Shown one piece after another: positions 54,563-63,400 of a stretch of DNA of 64,000 bases. The position numbers were made by a program, and so were the translations under genes. The DNA is from an uncultured Pseudomonas sp. (GTDB lineage: Bacteria; Pseudomonadota; Gammaproteobacteria; Pseudomonadales; Pseudomonadaceae). The first letter of the stretch is position 1, and every line of letters starts with the position of its first letter. The notes beneath the pieces were generated by a model. That model searched no databases. It was not told the DNA's origin and saw nothing but the letters and a program-made list of their open reading frames with translations. Location of the stretch: positions 62,001-126,000 of the forward strand of contig CALTWF010000003.1 of assembly GCA_943912755.1 (NCBI GenBank). Reading direction: 5' to 3'.

Positions 54563-55918
54563 ATGAAAGTTGCAGTGTTCGGTACCGGTTACGTGGGCCT
54601 GACCCTCGCCGCCTGCCTCGCCGAGGTCGGTCATTCGGTGTGTTGCGTGGATGTCGACGCGCAGCGGGTGGCCAACCTGTCGCAGGGCCAGTGCCCGATC
54701 TTCGAGCCCGGCCTGCCGTTGCTCCTGAAAAACGGCCTGGCCAGCGCCCGGCTGCTGTTCAGCCTCGATGCCGCCCAGGCCATCGAGGCGGCGAGCGTGA
54801 TTTTCATCGCCGTCGGTACGCCATCCCTGCCGGACGGCGGCGCCGACCTGAGCCAGGTATTCGCCGTGGCCGACAGCATCGGCCGGCATGCCAAGGGCGA
54901 GAAGATCGTGGTCAACAAATCCACCTCGCCGGTGGGCACCGTGGATGCGATCAAGGCCCGCCTGGCCCTGCACGACGCCAGCAGCGCCCAGCGCCTGGAC
55001 GTGGTGAGCAACCCGGAATTCCTCAAGGAAGGCTCGGCGGTGCTCGACTGCATGCGCCCCGACCGGATCCTTGTCGGCGGCGCCAGTCCGGCCAGCCTGG
55101 CGGTGCTGCGCGAGCTGTTCGCGCCGTTCAGCCGCAACCACGACAAGTTCATCAGCATGGACGCGCGCAGCGCCGAACTGGCCAAGTACGCGGCCAACTG
55201 CATGCTGGCGACCAAGATTTCGTTCATGAATGAAATGGCCAACCTGGCCGAACACACCGGCGCGGATATCGAGGCGGTACGCCGCGGCATCGGTTCCGAT
55301 CCGCGCATCGGCTACGACTTCATCTATGCCGGCTGCGGTTTTGGCGGCTCGTGCTTCCCCAAGGATCTTGCCGCCCTGCAACGCATCGCCGAGCAGCACG
55401 ACTACCAGCCACGCCTGCTGCAGGCGGTGGACGCGGTCAACCAGCGGCAGAAGCACCGCCTGTTCGAAAAGATCCTCGATCACTACGACGGCAACCTGGC
55501 GGGCAAGACCTTCGCCCTTTGGGGCCTGGCATTCAAGCCGAACACCGATGACATGCGCGAGGCGTCGAGCCAGGTACTGTTGCGCTCGCTATGGCAGGCC
55601 GGGGCCCGCGTGCAGGCGTTCGATCCCCAGGCCCGCGCCGAAGCACGCCGACTGTTCGGCGAACGTGACGACCTGCAATTGATGGACAGGAAGGAAGACA
55701 CACTGGCGGGCGCCCATGCCCTGGTGATCGTCACCGAGTGGCAGGACTTCAGGGTGCTGGACAGTGAGCTGGTCAGCCAGCGCCTGCTCGACGGCGCGGT
55801 ATTCGATGGTCGCAATCTGTTCGAGCCGGCGCAGATGGCCGAGGCGGGACTGGCCTACTACAGCATCGGCCGCCCCGATGCCGGAACGCGCCCGGGCGCG
55901 TCGGCAATGCAGGGGTAA
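54563..55918 (+). CDS. ugd: UDP-glucose 6-dehydrogenase
   Basis: A 451-residue NAD-dependent enzyme that oxidises UDP-glucose to UDP-glucuronate for polysaccharide and lipid A modification. The NAD loop is VFGTGYVGLTLAACLAE, the active Thr/Glu region IVVNKSTSPVGT, and the catalytic Cys in YAGCGFGGSCFPKD. WGLAFKPNTDDMREA confirms the C-terminal domain. No polysaccharide genes are nearby; arn, alginate or another use is not decided. GGGAG precedes ATG. Confidence 0.94.
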   Translation: MKVAVFGTGYVGLTLAACLAEVGHSVCCVDVDAQRVANLSQGQCPIFEPGLPLLLKNGLASARLLFSLDAAQAIEAASVIFIAVGTPSLPDGGADLSQVFAVADSIGRHAKGEKIVVNKSTSPVGTVDAIKARLALHDASSAQRLDVVSNPEFLKEGSAVLDCMRPDRILVGGASPASLAVLRELFAPFSRNHDKFISMDARSAELAKYAANCMLATKISFMNEMANLAEHTGADIEAVRRGIGSDPRIGYDFIYAGCGFGGSCFPKDLAALQRIAEQHDYQPRLLQAVDAVNQRQKHRLFEKILDHYDGNLAGKTFALWGLAFKPNTDDMREASSQVLLRSLWQAGARVQAFDPQARAEARRLFGERDDLQLMDRKEDTLAGAHALVIVTEWQDFRVLDSELVSQRLLDGAVFDGRNLFEPAQMAEAGLAYYSIGRPDAGTRPGASAMQG

Positions 55919-55927
55919 GGAAAAGCC

Positions 55928-56797
55928 TTACTCGTTGACGTCCATGAACTCACGGGCCCAGACGATGTAGTCATTCGGCTGGGTGTAGGTGTGGGTCAGC
56001 TCCGTCGCGCTCAGATCCGAGGCGGAGCTGGTGATCCGGCGCTGCTCGCGCAGGCAGTCGTAGGTGGCCTTGATCGCGGCGAAGTAGGCGCCATGGCCAT
56101 CGACGGCGATGCGCACGCCCAGTTGCGCCAGGCGCACGTCATCGTGCAGTTGCGGGTTGCCGTAGGTCACCAGCATCAGCGGCACGGTCAGGTGACGGGC
56201 GATCTCTTCCAGGTGCTCGAAGTCGCGCACGCCGACCATGCACACGCCATCGGCACCAGCATTCTGGTAAGCCACGGCGCGGGCAATGACTTCCTCGGTG
56301 GAGATGACCGAGGCGTTGGTCCGGGCAATGATCACCAGCTCCGGGTCGACCCGGGCCTCCAGGGCCGCACGGACCTTGCCGACGCCCTCCTCGATGCTGA
56401 TCAGGTCGGTGGACTTGCGCCCGAACTGGGCCGGCAGCAGGGTGTCTTCGATGGTCAGGGCGGACACCCCGGCGCGCTCCAGTTCGATCACCGTGCGCAT
56501 CACGTTCAGAGCGTTGCCGTAGCCGTGGTCGGCATCGGCGATGAACGGCAACTGGGCGACCCGCCCGATGCGGGTCGCCTGTTCGGCGAACTCGCTCAAC
56601 GTGATCAGGGCAAAATCCGGTGCTGCAAGTACCTGTAGCGACGCCACCGAGCCCCCGAGGATACCCACCTCGAAACCGAGGTCGGCGGCGATACGCGCGG
56701 ACATCGGATCGAACACCGAGGCGGTGTGGTAACAGTGAGGGGACGCAAGGAGTTTACGAAACGCACGGCGCAGTTCTTGGTGGGACGCTTTAGGCAT
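55928..56797 (-). CDS. Oxaloacetate decarboxylase (PEP mutase/isocitrate lyase superfamily)
   Basis: A 289-residue TIM-barrel enzyme, very like P. aeruginosa PA4872, a characterised oxaloacetate decarboxylase. Conserved parts are [58 protein letters not shown] (metal-binding Asp) and [14 protein letters not shown] at 56797 is chosen; the ORF is open 36 codons further. It would convert oxaloacetate to pyruvate. Its stop is close to the ugd stop, with convergent ends. Confidence 0.9.
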   Translation of the reverse strand: MPKASHQELRRAFRKLLASPHCYHTASVFDPMSARIAADLGFEVGILGGSVASLQVLAAPDFALITLSEFAEQATRIGRVAQLPFIADADHGYGNALNVMRTVIELERAGVSALTIEDTLLPAQFGRKSTDLISIEEGVGKVRAALEARVDPELVIIARTNASVISTEEVIARAVAYQNAGADGVCMVGVRDFEHLEEIARHLTVPLMLVTYGNPQLHDDVRLAQLGVRIAVDGHGAYFAAIKATYDCLREQRRITSSASDLSATELTHTYTQPNDYIVWAREFMDVNE

Positions 56798-57217
56798 GAT
56801 CAATCCACTTATTTCGACTTCATTCTGCCCGGCAACATACCACTGCTTAATGTCGTTCTGACAGCAGCAAAGGTCTCGTTCCGACAAATTGACGAAACGT
56901 TTCATCTCACGGTGCTGAAGGGCTGCGCGGGATAAGGGAGTTCCCGGGGGTGGATCGGGGAGCGGAGGATCGAGGAAAAATCCCTTTCGCTTTCAGGAAT
57001 TTTTTCGGGATTTCATCAAAAAATCGCGAAATGAGTATGAACTGTGCATGGCATCACCCGTCGAGATGAATTCAGGCAAAGCCTTACAGGGTCATCAGGG
57101 AATACCGGATTGGATCCATTTGCTCGCTCAGTGATTCCCTTAGCTATTAAGCGTAGACTTTGTGCGCCTATGGCATAATGAAATCATCCTGCAACTCCAG
57201 ATAACGAGCCGTGACTT
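56798..57217. other. 420-base divergent intergenic region with a Cra-like palindrome
   Basis: No gene is seen. The perfect palindrome GAAACGTTTC (56893-56902), on the minus strand TGAAACGTTTCG, resembles the Cra/FruR-type LacI-family operator. It lies 96 bases before the decarboxylase start. The middle (about 56980-57040) is AT-rich with A and T tracts. A -10-like CATAAT (57174-57179) precedes the response regulator, with no good -35. Otherwise nothing recognisable. Confidence 0.45.
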
Positions 57218-58216
57218 GTGTCAGTAACCACCTTAACCGTCTGTGACGACTCCACCGTTGCCCGCAAGCAGGTGCTGCGTGCCCTGCCCTCCGACTGGCC
57301 GGTGTCGATCACCGAGGCCGCCAACGGCCAGCAATGCATGGAGGCCGTGCGCAAAGGCCTGGGCCAGGTAGTCGTGCTCGACCTGAACATGCCGGAGATG
57401 GATGGCTATCAGGTTCTGCATGCGCTGCGCGACGAAGGCTTGCAGGCCCACGTCATCGTTATCTCGGGGGACGTGCAGCAGGAAGCCCTGCGCCGCGTGC
57501 AGGAGCTCGGTGCGCTGGCCTTCCTGAAGAAGCCCTTCGAACAGGAACAACTGCGCCAGACCCTCGAACGCCTGGGGCTGCTGCAACTGGCGGGACAGGC
57601 GGCGCACAGCCATCGCCCGCAGACCAGCGCCCATGTCAGTTTCAACGAGGTGTTCCGCGAAACCGTCAACGTCGCCATGGGCCGCGCCGCCGCGCTGATC
57701 GCCAAGGTGCTCGGGGTCTTCGTGCAACTGCCGGTGCCGAACGTCAATGTCCTCGAAGTCGGCGAACTGCACATGGCCCTGGCCGATGCCGGGCGCTGCA
57801 AGCAACTGACCGCGGTTTGCCAGGGCTTTATCGGCGGCGGCATCGCCGGCGAGGCGCTGCTGATGTTCCACGATTCGGAAATCGCCGATATGGCGCGCCT
57901 GATGAAGCATCAGAGCAGCCACGCCTCCGACCTGGAAATGCTCCTTGACCTGTCCAGCATCCTGATCGGCGCCTGCCTGAGCGGCATCGCCGAGCAGGTC
58001 GATGTGGTGTTCTCCCAGTGTCACCCGCAGATTCTCGGGCAACACGCCAATATCGAGGAGCTCATCCGGGTCAACCAGAGCCGCTGGAAGAAGACCCTTG
58101 CCGTGGAGATCAGCTACCGCCTGGAGGGCCACGACATCAGCTTCGACCTGTTGCTGCTGTTCACCGAGGACTCCATCGAACGGCTGACCCATAAACTCGC
58201 GTACTTGATGAACTGA
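57218..58216 (+). CDS. Response regulator with CheC/CheX-like output domain
   Basis: A 332-residue protein: a CheY-like receiver (acidic pair Asp10/Asp11 in VCDDSTVAR, phospho-acceptor Asp55 in VVLDLNMPEMDGYQ, Lys in FLKKPFEQ) followed by a CheC/CheX-type phosphatase-like domain (about residues 150-330; NEVFRETVNVAMGRAAALI and DLSSILIGACLSGIAEQ). No DNA-binding domain. It starts with GTG at 57218. It is followed four bases later by a GGDEF protein, so it is likely to switch c-di-GMP output. Its own kinase is not in the window. Confidence 0.88.
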   Translation: MSVTTLTVCDDSTVARKQVLRALPSDWPVSITEAANGQQCMEAVRKGLGQVVVLDLNMPEMDGYQVLHALRDEGLQAHVIVISGDVQQEALRRVQELGALAFLKKPFEQEQLRQTLERLGLLQLAGQAAHSHRPQTSAHVSFNEVFRETVNVAMGRAAALIAKVLGVFVQLPVPNVNVLEVGELHMALADAGRCKQLTAVCQGFIGGGIAGEALLMFHDSEIADMARLMKHQSSHASDLEMLLDLSSILIGACLSGIAEQVDVVFSQCHPQILGQHANIEELIRVNQSRWKKTLAVEISYRLEGHDISFDLLLLFTEDSIERLTHKLAYLMN

Positions 58217-58219
58217 GCC

Positions 58220-59173
58220 ATGAACAAAGCCCTCGATCTGACCGAATTTCACTGGCTGCTGGCGATCGTGCAAAGCATCGACGTCGGCGTGGTAGTGCTC
58301 GATCGCGACTATTGCGTGCAGGTCTGGAACACCTTCATGGAGAACCGCTCCGGGGTGCAGCCCAAGGACGCCATCAGCCATTCGTTCTTCCAGCTGTTTC
58401 CCGAGGTCAACGAGGACTGGTTCCGGCGCAAGCTCGATAGCGTCGGGACGCTTGGCACGGCAGCGTTCACGGTGTGGGAACAACGCCCCTATCTGGTGCG
58501 GTTCAAGAACTACCAGCCGATCACCGGGCAGGAAGACTTCATGTACCAGAACACCACGCTGTTTCCACTGCGCTCGACCGATAGCAGCATCAGCCACTTC
58601 TGCCTGGTGATCTACGACGTGACCGACGTCGCCACCAACCGGCACATGCTGCAGTCGGCCAACGCGCAATTGCAAAAGCTGTCCAGCACCGACCGCCTCA
58701 CCGGCCTGTACAACCGCGGCCACTGGGAAGATGCACTGAAGACCGCCTACGCCCGCCATCAACGCCACGGCAGCGATACCGCCCTGGTGATGTTCGATAT
58801 CGATCACTTCAAGCGCATCAACGACACCTATGGTCACCAGGCCGGCGACAAGGTCATCGAGCAGGTTGCCGCGGTGCTGCGCCAGTACGTGCGCGACAGC
58901 GACGTGGCCGGACGCTATGGCGGCGAAGAGTTCGGCGTGGTGATGTCGGATACCGACAACCAGGGTGCGGCGGTCTTCGCCGAACGCCTGCGCAAGGCGG
59001 TGGAGAGCATGGAGGTCAAGCATGACGGGCACAGCATCCGTTTCACCATCAGCCTTGGCGTGGCCGATCTCAGCCAGCCCTCGGACAGCCACGCCGATCT
59101 GATCGCCTGGGCCGACCAGGCGCTGTATGCCTCGAAGAAAGGCGGGCGCAACCAGGTCTCGATCCACCAGTGA
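58220..59173 (+). CDS. PAS-GGDEF diguanylate cyclase
   Basis: A 317-residue protein with an N-terminal PAS-like domain (about residues 10-130, SIDVGVVVLDRDYCVQVWNTFM) and a C-terminal GGDEF domain (155-317). The active site is GRYGGEEF (GGEEF, active form) with the inhibitory I-site RDSD five residues before it. LVMFDIDHFKRINDTYGHQAGD is the metal/GTP region. It would make c-di-GMP, with feedback inhibition. It is likely coupled to the response regulator upstream. Confidence 0.92.
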   Translation: MNKALDLTEFHWLLAIVQSIDVGVVVLDRDYCVQVWNTFMENRSGVQPKDAISHSFFQLFPEVNEDWFRRKLDSVGTLGTAAFTVWEQRPYLVRFKNYQPITGQEDFMYQNTTLFPLRSTDSSISHFCLVIYDVTDVATNRHMLQSANAQLQKLSSTDRLTGLYNRGHWEDALKTAYARHQRHGSDTALVMFDIDHFKRINDTYGHQAGDKVIEQVAAVLRQYVRDSDVAGRYGGEEFGVVMSDTDNQGAAVFAERLRKAVESMEVKHDGHSIRFTISLGVADLSQPSDSHADLIAWADQALYASKKGGRNQVSIHQ

Positions 59174-59193
59174 CAAGACGCCATCACCGCCTT

Positions 59194-59212
59194 GCATCTG
59201 AAAATCATTCTC
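59194..59212 (+). promoter_or_regulatory. Candidate Fur box upstream of fecI 2
   Basis: GCATCTGAAAATCATTCTC matches the 19-base Fur consensus at 13 of 19 positions by hand count, including AATCATT. It lies about 42 bases before the sigma gene, fitting iron repression. Confidence 0.55.
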
Positions 59213-59253
59213 GTTAAAGTCGGCACCCTCGCCCTCCCGGGATAATGGCCGCC

Positions 59254-59760
59254 ATGTCGAGCATGAGCACGGAAGAACTGGAACGGGCATTCAAGGCCCA
59301 TTCCCGTGAGCTGCGAGTGTTCCTTTACCGACAACTGCAAAGCAGCGAAACCGCCGCCGACCTGACCCAGGAAACCTGGCTGCGCATGCTGCGCCAGCGA
59401 CCGAGCACACCGGTCGCCAACCTGCGCGCGTTTATCTTCCGAATCGGTCGCAACCTGGCGATCGACCATGTGCGCAGCCGCATGTCCCGTGAGCGCCATG
59501 ATGAAGGCCTGGCCTATCTCTACGAAGTCACCGGGGAAAGCCCCGAACTGATCGACAGCGTCGCCGCCAGCCAGGAGCTGGAGGTGCTCAATGCCGCGCT
59601 GCAGCGCATGGGCGAGCCGGAACAGAGCATCTTTCTCAAGTGCCGGCTGCAGGGCATACCGCACAAGGAGGTGGCCCGCGAGCTGGGTATGTCCCTTAGC
59701 TCGGTGGAGAAACATCTTGCCAGCGCGCTGGACTTTTTACGCCGAAGCCTGCAGCGTTGA
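59254..59760 (+). CDS. ECF sigma factor, FecI type
   Basis: A 168-residue sigma factor: region 2 (SETAADLTQETWLRMLRQRP, LRAFIFRIGRNLAIDHVRSR) and region 4 (GEPEQSIFLKCRLQGIPHKEVARELGMSLSSVEKHLASAL). It is of the iron-starvation class and would activate the receptor gene downstream. Three in-frame ATGs at 59245, 59254 and 59263 are possible; 59254 has the best spacing to a GGGA. A Fur-like box lies upstream. It is not closely similar to the first FecI. Confidence 0.9.
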   Translation: MSSMSTEELERAFKAHSRELRVFLYRQLQSSETAADLTQETWLRMLRQRPSTPVANLRAFIFRIGRNLAIDHVRSRMSRERHDEGLAYLYEVTGESPELIDSVAASQELEVLNAALQRMGEPEQSIFLKCRLQGIPHKEVARELGMSLSSVEKHLASALDFLRRSLQR

Positions 59761-59765
59761 CCGCC

Positions 59766-60677
59766 ATGCCTGACACCAAGCCCAACTCCGCCGACCTCCA
59801 CAGCACTGCCCAGCACTGGGTCGTTCTGCTCACCTCCGGCGACGTCGCCCCCGCCGATATCGCTGCCGCCCGCGCCTGGTGCGCCGAAGACCCCGCGCAC
59901 CAGCAAGCCTTCATCGAGGCCCGGCGCCTGTGGCAACTGAGCGGGCACCTGCAAGCGCCGAAAGCTCGCCAGCGCCCCACATGGCGCTGGGCGGCGGCCG
60001 CAGTGCTGCTGCTCGCCCTCGGCCTGGGATTGGTCCGGCAACAGGCCTGGGATGCGGACTACCGCACTGCTCGCGGCGAGCAGCAACGCATCGAACTGGC
60101 GGACGGTTCGCACATCCTGCTGGACTCGAATTCGGCGCTGGACGTGAACTTCAATGACCGCCGCCGCGAGATCACCCTGCGCAAGGGCGAGGCGCTGTTC
60201 GAGGTCGCCCATGATCCGCAGCGGCCGTTCGAGGTGCAGACTGGCGAACTGAGTGCCACCGCACTCGGCACCGTCTATGCGGTGCGCAAGCAGAGCGATG
60301 GTGCGCTGGTCACGGTGGCCCGGGGCCGGGTGGCAGTGACAGCGCGGCACGCCAGCATGACCCTCGGCCCCGGCGAACAGATTCGCGGCGAAGGCGGCGC
60401 CCTGGGTGAAAAAAACCAGGTCGACACCAGCAAGACCCTGGCCTGGCAGCACGGCCGCCTGGTCTTCGAGATGGCGCCCCTGGCGGATGTGCTCGCCGAA
60501 CTGCAACGCTACCGCCCCGGCTACCTGCTCATCGGCGACGACAGCCTGCGCGCGCTCAAGGTCAGCGGCACCTTCCGCCTCGATCGCCTGGATGACGCCT
60601 TGAGCACGCTGGAACAGGCATTTCCCCTGAAGATCCAGCGCTACACCGACTACCTGCTGGTCATGCAGCCACGCTGA
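59766..60677 (+). CDS. FecR family anti-sigma/signal transducer
   Basis: A 303-residue inner-membrane protein with a cytoplasmic DUF4880-type N-terminus (TAQHWVVLLTSGDVAPADIAAARAW, residues 15-55), a membrane helix (WAAAAVLLLALGLGLV, about residue 80) and the periplasmic FecR domain (GELSATALGTVYAVRK). A Trp residue precedes the helix rather than a twin-Arg as in FecR 1. ATG at 59766 is chosen, although a TTG at 59757 overlapping the sigma stop is possible. It relays the STN signal of receptor 2 to the sigma. Confidence 0.9.
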   Translation: MPDTKPNSADLHSTAQHWVVLLTSGDVAPADIAAARAWCAEDPAHQQAFIEARRLWQLSGHLQAPKARQRPTWRWAAAAVLLLALGLGLVRQQAWDADYRTARGEQQRIELADGSHILLDSNSALDVNFNDRRREITLRKGEALFEVAHDPQRPFEVQTGELSATALGTVYAVRKQSDGALVTVARGRVAVTARHASMTLGPGEQIRGEGGALGEKNQVDTSKTLAWQHGRLVFEMAPLADVLAELQRYRPGYLLIGDDSLRALKVSGTFRLDRLDDALSTLEQAFPLKIQRYTDYLLVMQPR

Positions 60678-60692
60678 ACGAAATTATTTTTA

Positions 60693-60743
60693 CGGGTCCG
60701 TGGACCTCGCCCGTCTTCCTTCGCGAAAAAGATAATTGCTCGC
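60693..60743 (+). promoter_or_regulatory. Candidate ECF promoter and Fur-like site before receptor 2
   Basis: CGGGTCCG (60693-60700) resembles the CGTGTCCG upstream of receptor 1 and may be part of a FecI-type promoter. GAAAAAGATAATTGCTCGC (60725-60743) matches Fur at 12 of 19 positions by hand count. Both lie within the 85-base fecR-receptor gap. Low certainty. Confidence 0.35.
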
Positions 60744-60762
60744 ATTCGCCAGGGAGAATCAG

Positions 60763-63156
60763 ATGTACCCACTGTCCACCGCTCACCGTCCGATCGTCCT
60801 CGCCCTTCGCCGCGCCACGCTGCTGATGGGGCTGCTGCCGGTCGTGGCCTGGGCGCAACCGGTCACCTTCGATATTCCGGCCCAATCGCTGGCCGGCGCA
60901 CTCAATCAGTTGGCCGAGCAAAGCGGCCTGCAGGTCATCTACAACGGCGAACTGGTACAGGGCCTGAGCAGCCCGGCGGTCCAGGGCAACCAGGAACCGG
61001 AAGCCGCGCTGCAACGCCTGCTGCAAGGTAGCGGACTGATCTGGCACAGCACCGGCCAGGGCAGCGTCATGCTGGAAAAGTCCACGCCACGAGGTGAGGC
61101 CGTGCAGTTGGGCGCCACCTCGATCAATGCCAGCCTGGCCAGCGGCGCCGTGACCGAGGGCAGCAACGCCTATGCCCCCACCGGCCCCAGCAGCACCGCC
61201 ACGCGCCTCGGCCTGAGCCTGCGGGAAACCCCGCAGTCGGTGACGGTGGTCACCCGCCAGCGCATGGATGACCAGAACATGAAGGACCTGGATGACGTAC
61301 TCGAAAACACCACCGGCATCGTGGTGATGAAGAACGGCGGCGAACGCTCCATGTACCAGGCCCGCGGACAACTGGTGGAAAGCCTGCAGATCGACGGCGT
61401 GCCGACCAACATCAGCAACGCCTACTCGATGGACGCCATCTCCAAGCCCGCCACCGATATCTATGACCGCGTCGAGGTGGTGCGCGGTGCCACCGGCCTC
61501 ACCGAAGGCGCCGGTACCCCGTCGGCGGCGATCAACCTGGTACGCAAGCGCCCGACGGCCGAGCCACAGGCACTGGTCGAGACCTCCGTGGGCTCCTGGG
61601 ACGACTACCGGACGATGCTGGACCTGTCCTCGGCCCTCAACCCGGAAGGCACAGTGCGCGGTCGCAGCGTCATCAGCTACAACGATGCCAACAGCTACAT
61701 GGACAACGTGAAGAAGGAAAACCAGCTGTTCTACGGCATCATCGAGATGGACCTGACGCCGAACACGCTGGCCACCCTCGGTTTCTCCTGGCAGAAGGAT
61801 CGCAACTCCGGGTACGACTGGTCTGCCCTGCCCACCCGCGAGGACGGCTCGTTCTACCCGCTGTCACGCTCCACCAATCTCACCGGCCAGTGGAACAAGC
61901 TGAACAAGCGCAACACCACGGTGTTCGCCGATATCCAGCACAGCTTCGACAACGGCTGGAAACTGGTGGTGGCGGCCAACCAGATCTGGGCGAAGTCGGA
62001 ATTTCTCGGCAACTACACCTGGCGGGTCAGTGGCGATCGCTTCTCCCTCAATCCCCGGCACTTTTTCTATGACGACACCCAGACCAGCCTCGACGGCTAT
62101 GCGACCGGACCGTTCCAACTGTTCGGCCGGCGCCATGAACTGGTGCTCGGTGCCAATATCCGCCAGGACGACTTCGACTATCACGGCGGGCGTGATGCGT
62201 CATACAGCTACCTGCTGGACATGAATGACCTGTCCGGCTTCAACCCGCCCAAGCCGACCGCCCTCAACTCCAACCAGTGGAAATACAACATCACCCAGAA
62301 CCAGGCCGGCCTGTATAGCGCCGCACGCTTCAGCCTGACCGATAGCACCAGGTTCATCCTCGGCAGCCGCCTGAGCTGGTTCAAGACCGAGAACATGACC
62401 AACACCACCGGCACACCGCGACGCAGCGAGTACGCGAAGAACCAGGAAATCACGCCCTATGCCGGCCTGGTACAGGACCTGGGTGACAACCTGAGCGCCT
62501 ACGCCAGCTACACCGAAATCTTCAAACCGCAGAGCAACCGCGATATCAGCGGCTCCATCCTCGACCCCATGACCGGCAGCAACTACGAACTGGGACTCAA
62601 GGGCGAGTTTCTTGACCAGCGTCTTACCGCCAGCATGGCGCTGTTCCAGGCCGACCAGAGCGGACGTGCGGAGTACCTGATTCCGTGCGATTGCTACGAG
62701 GCCTCCGACAAGGTGCGCAACCGCGGCGTCGAGCTGGAGCTCAATGGAGAACTGACGCCGGACTGGCAACTGTCGGCGGGATACACCTACACCCGGTCCA
62801 AGTACATCGGCGGCAGCCAAAAGGGCGAGGCCTTTGCCTCGAATGCGCCACGACACCTGCTCAAGGTGGCCACCGACTACCGCCTGCCGGGCGCGCTGAA
62901 CAAGGCGCGGATAGGCGGTAGCGTGAATGTGCAGAGCGAGATCAGCAATCACGACGAGGGCTACAAGATCCGCCAGGGTGGCTATGCCGTCACCAACCTG
63001 CACGCCATCTACGAGATCGATGAGCACCTGGAATTGCAGTACAACCTGGATAACGTTTTCGACCGGAAATACATCCAGACCGTCGGCAACGACAACTACT
63101 GGAACTTCTACGGCGAGCCGCGCAACTTCAACGTGGCGCTGCGGGCAAAGTTCTGA
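60763..63156 (+). CDS. TonB-dependent siderophore receptor with STN signalling domain
   Basis: A 797-residue outer-membrane receptor. After a signal peptide (to about residue 27, WAQ) is the STN domain (FDIPAQSLAGALNQLAEQSGLQVIYNG), then the plug (RLGLSLRETPQSVTVVTRQRM; TEGAGTPSAAINLVRKRPT) and barrel, with EYLIPCDCYEASDK containing two close cysteines in a loop, ending VALRAKF. GGGAG precedes ATG. It differs clearly from receptor 1 in sequence, so it likely binds another ferric siderophore; the identity is not known. Confidence 0.9.
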   Translation: MYPLSTAHRPIVLALRRATLLMGLLPVVAWAQPVTFDIPAQSLAGALNQLAEQSGLQVIYNGELVQGLSSPAVQGNQEPEAALQRLLQGSGLIWHSTGQGSVMLEKSTPRGEAVQLGATSINASLASGAVTEGSNAYAPTGPSSTATRLGLSLRETPQSVTVVTRQRMDDQNMKDLDDVLENTTGIVVMKNGGERSMYQARGQLVESLQIDGVPTNISNAYSMDAISKPATDIYDRVEVVRGATGLTEGAGTPSAAINLVRKRPTAEPQALVETSVGSWDDYRTMLDLSSALNPEGTVRGRSVISYNDANSYMDNVKKENQLFYGIIEMDLTPNTLATLGFSWQKDRNSGYDWSALPTREDGSFYPLSRSTNLTGQWNKLNKRNTTVFADIQHSFDNGWKLVVAANQIWAKSEFLGNYTWRVSGDRFSLNPRHFFYDDTQTSLDGYATGPFQLFGRRHELVLGANIRQDDFDYHGGRDASYSYLLDMNDLSGFNPPKPTALNSNQWKYNITQNQAGLYSAARFSLTDSTRFILGSRLSWFKTENMTNTTGTPRRSEYAKNQEITPYAGLVQDLGDNLSAYASYTEIFKPQSNRDISGSILDPMTGSNYELGLKGEFLDQRLTASMALFQADQSGRAEYLIPCDCYEASDKVRNRGVELELNGELTPDWQLSAGYTYTRSKYIGGSQKGEAFASNAPRHLLKVATDYRLPGALNKARIGGSVNVQSEISNHDEGYKIRQGGYAVTNLHAIYEIDEHLELQYNLDNVFDRKYIQTVGNDNYWNFYGEPRNFNVALRAKF

Positions 63157-63166
63157 AGCCCATGAC

Positions 63167-63188
63167 GGCCGGGCCTGACAGCCCGGCC
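63167..63188 (+). terminator. Hairpin after receptor 2
   Basis: GGCCGGGC-CTGACA-GCCCGGCC, 10 bases after the receptor stop, with a short TTC after it. It could terminate the fecI-fecR-receptor transcript. Confidence 0.65.
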
Positions 63189-63215
63189 TTCGCTGCCTGC
63201 GGAAAACCGGAAACG

Positions 63216-63252
63216 AAAAAGCCCGCCAACCTCGAAAGGTGGCGGGCTTCTT
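63216..63252 (-). terminator. Terminator after tRNA-Lys
   Basis: GAAGCCCGCCACCT / GGTTGGCGGGCTTTTT on the minus strand: GC stem followed by five T residues, 12 bases beyond the tRNA 3' end. Confidence 0.85.
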
Positions 63253-63263
63253 CGTACTGCGTA

Positions 63264-63339
63264 TGGTGGGTCGTGTAGGATTCGAACCTACGACCAATTG
63301 GTTAAAAGCCAACTGCTCTACCAACTGAGCTAACGACCC
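63264..63339 (-). tRNA. tRNA-Lys (anticodon UUU)
   Basis: A 76-base tRNA on the minus strand: acceptor GGGTCGT / ACGACCC with CCA encoded, D-arm GCTCAGTTGGTAGAGC, anticodon loop CTTTTAA (anticodon TTT) on stem TTGG / CCAA, and T-arm GTAGGTTCGAATCCTAC. It is a complete canonical tRNA. Confidence 0.97.
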
Positions 63340-63353
63340 GTTGGATGGCGCGT

Positions 63354-63381
63354 ATAATACTGATTTCTAACAGGAAATCAA
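63354..63381 (-). promoter_or_regulatory. Sigma-70 promoter of tRNA-Lys
   Basis: TTGATT (-35, 63381-63376), a 16-base spacer and TATTAT (-10, 63359-63354). It predicts a start about eight bases before the tRNA. Confidence 0.65.
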
Positions 63382-63400
63382 CACCCCATCGCAAAATAAT

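Noticed and set aside
55915..55931. GTAAGG-AAAAG-CCTTAC hairpin over the ugd and decarboxylase stops
   Set aside because: The stem is only 6 bp and not GC-rich, with no T-run. It is too weak to call a terminator.
57233..59290. A 685-codon minus-strand frame over the response regulator and diguanylate cyclase
   Set aside because: It is antisense to two genes with clear domains and has no recognisable motif of its own.
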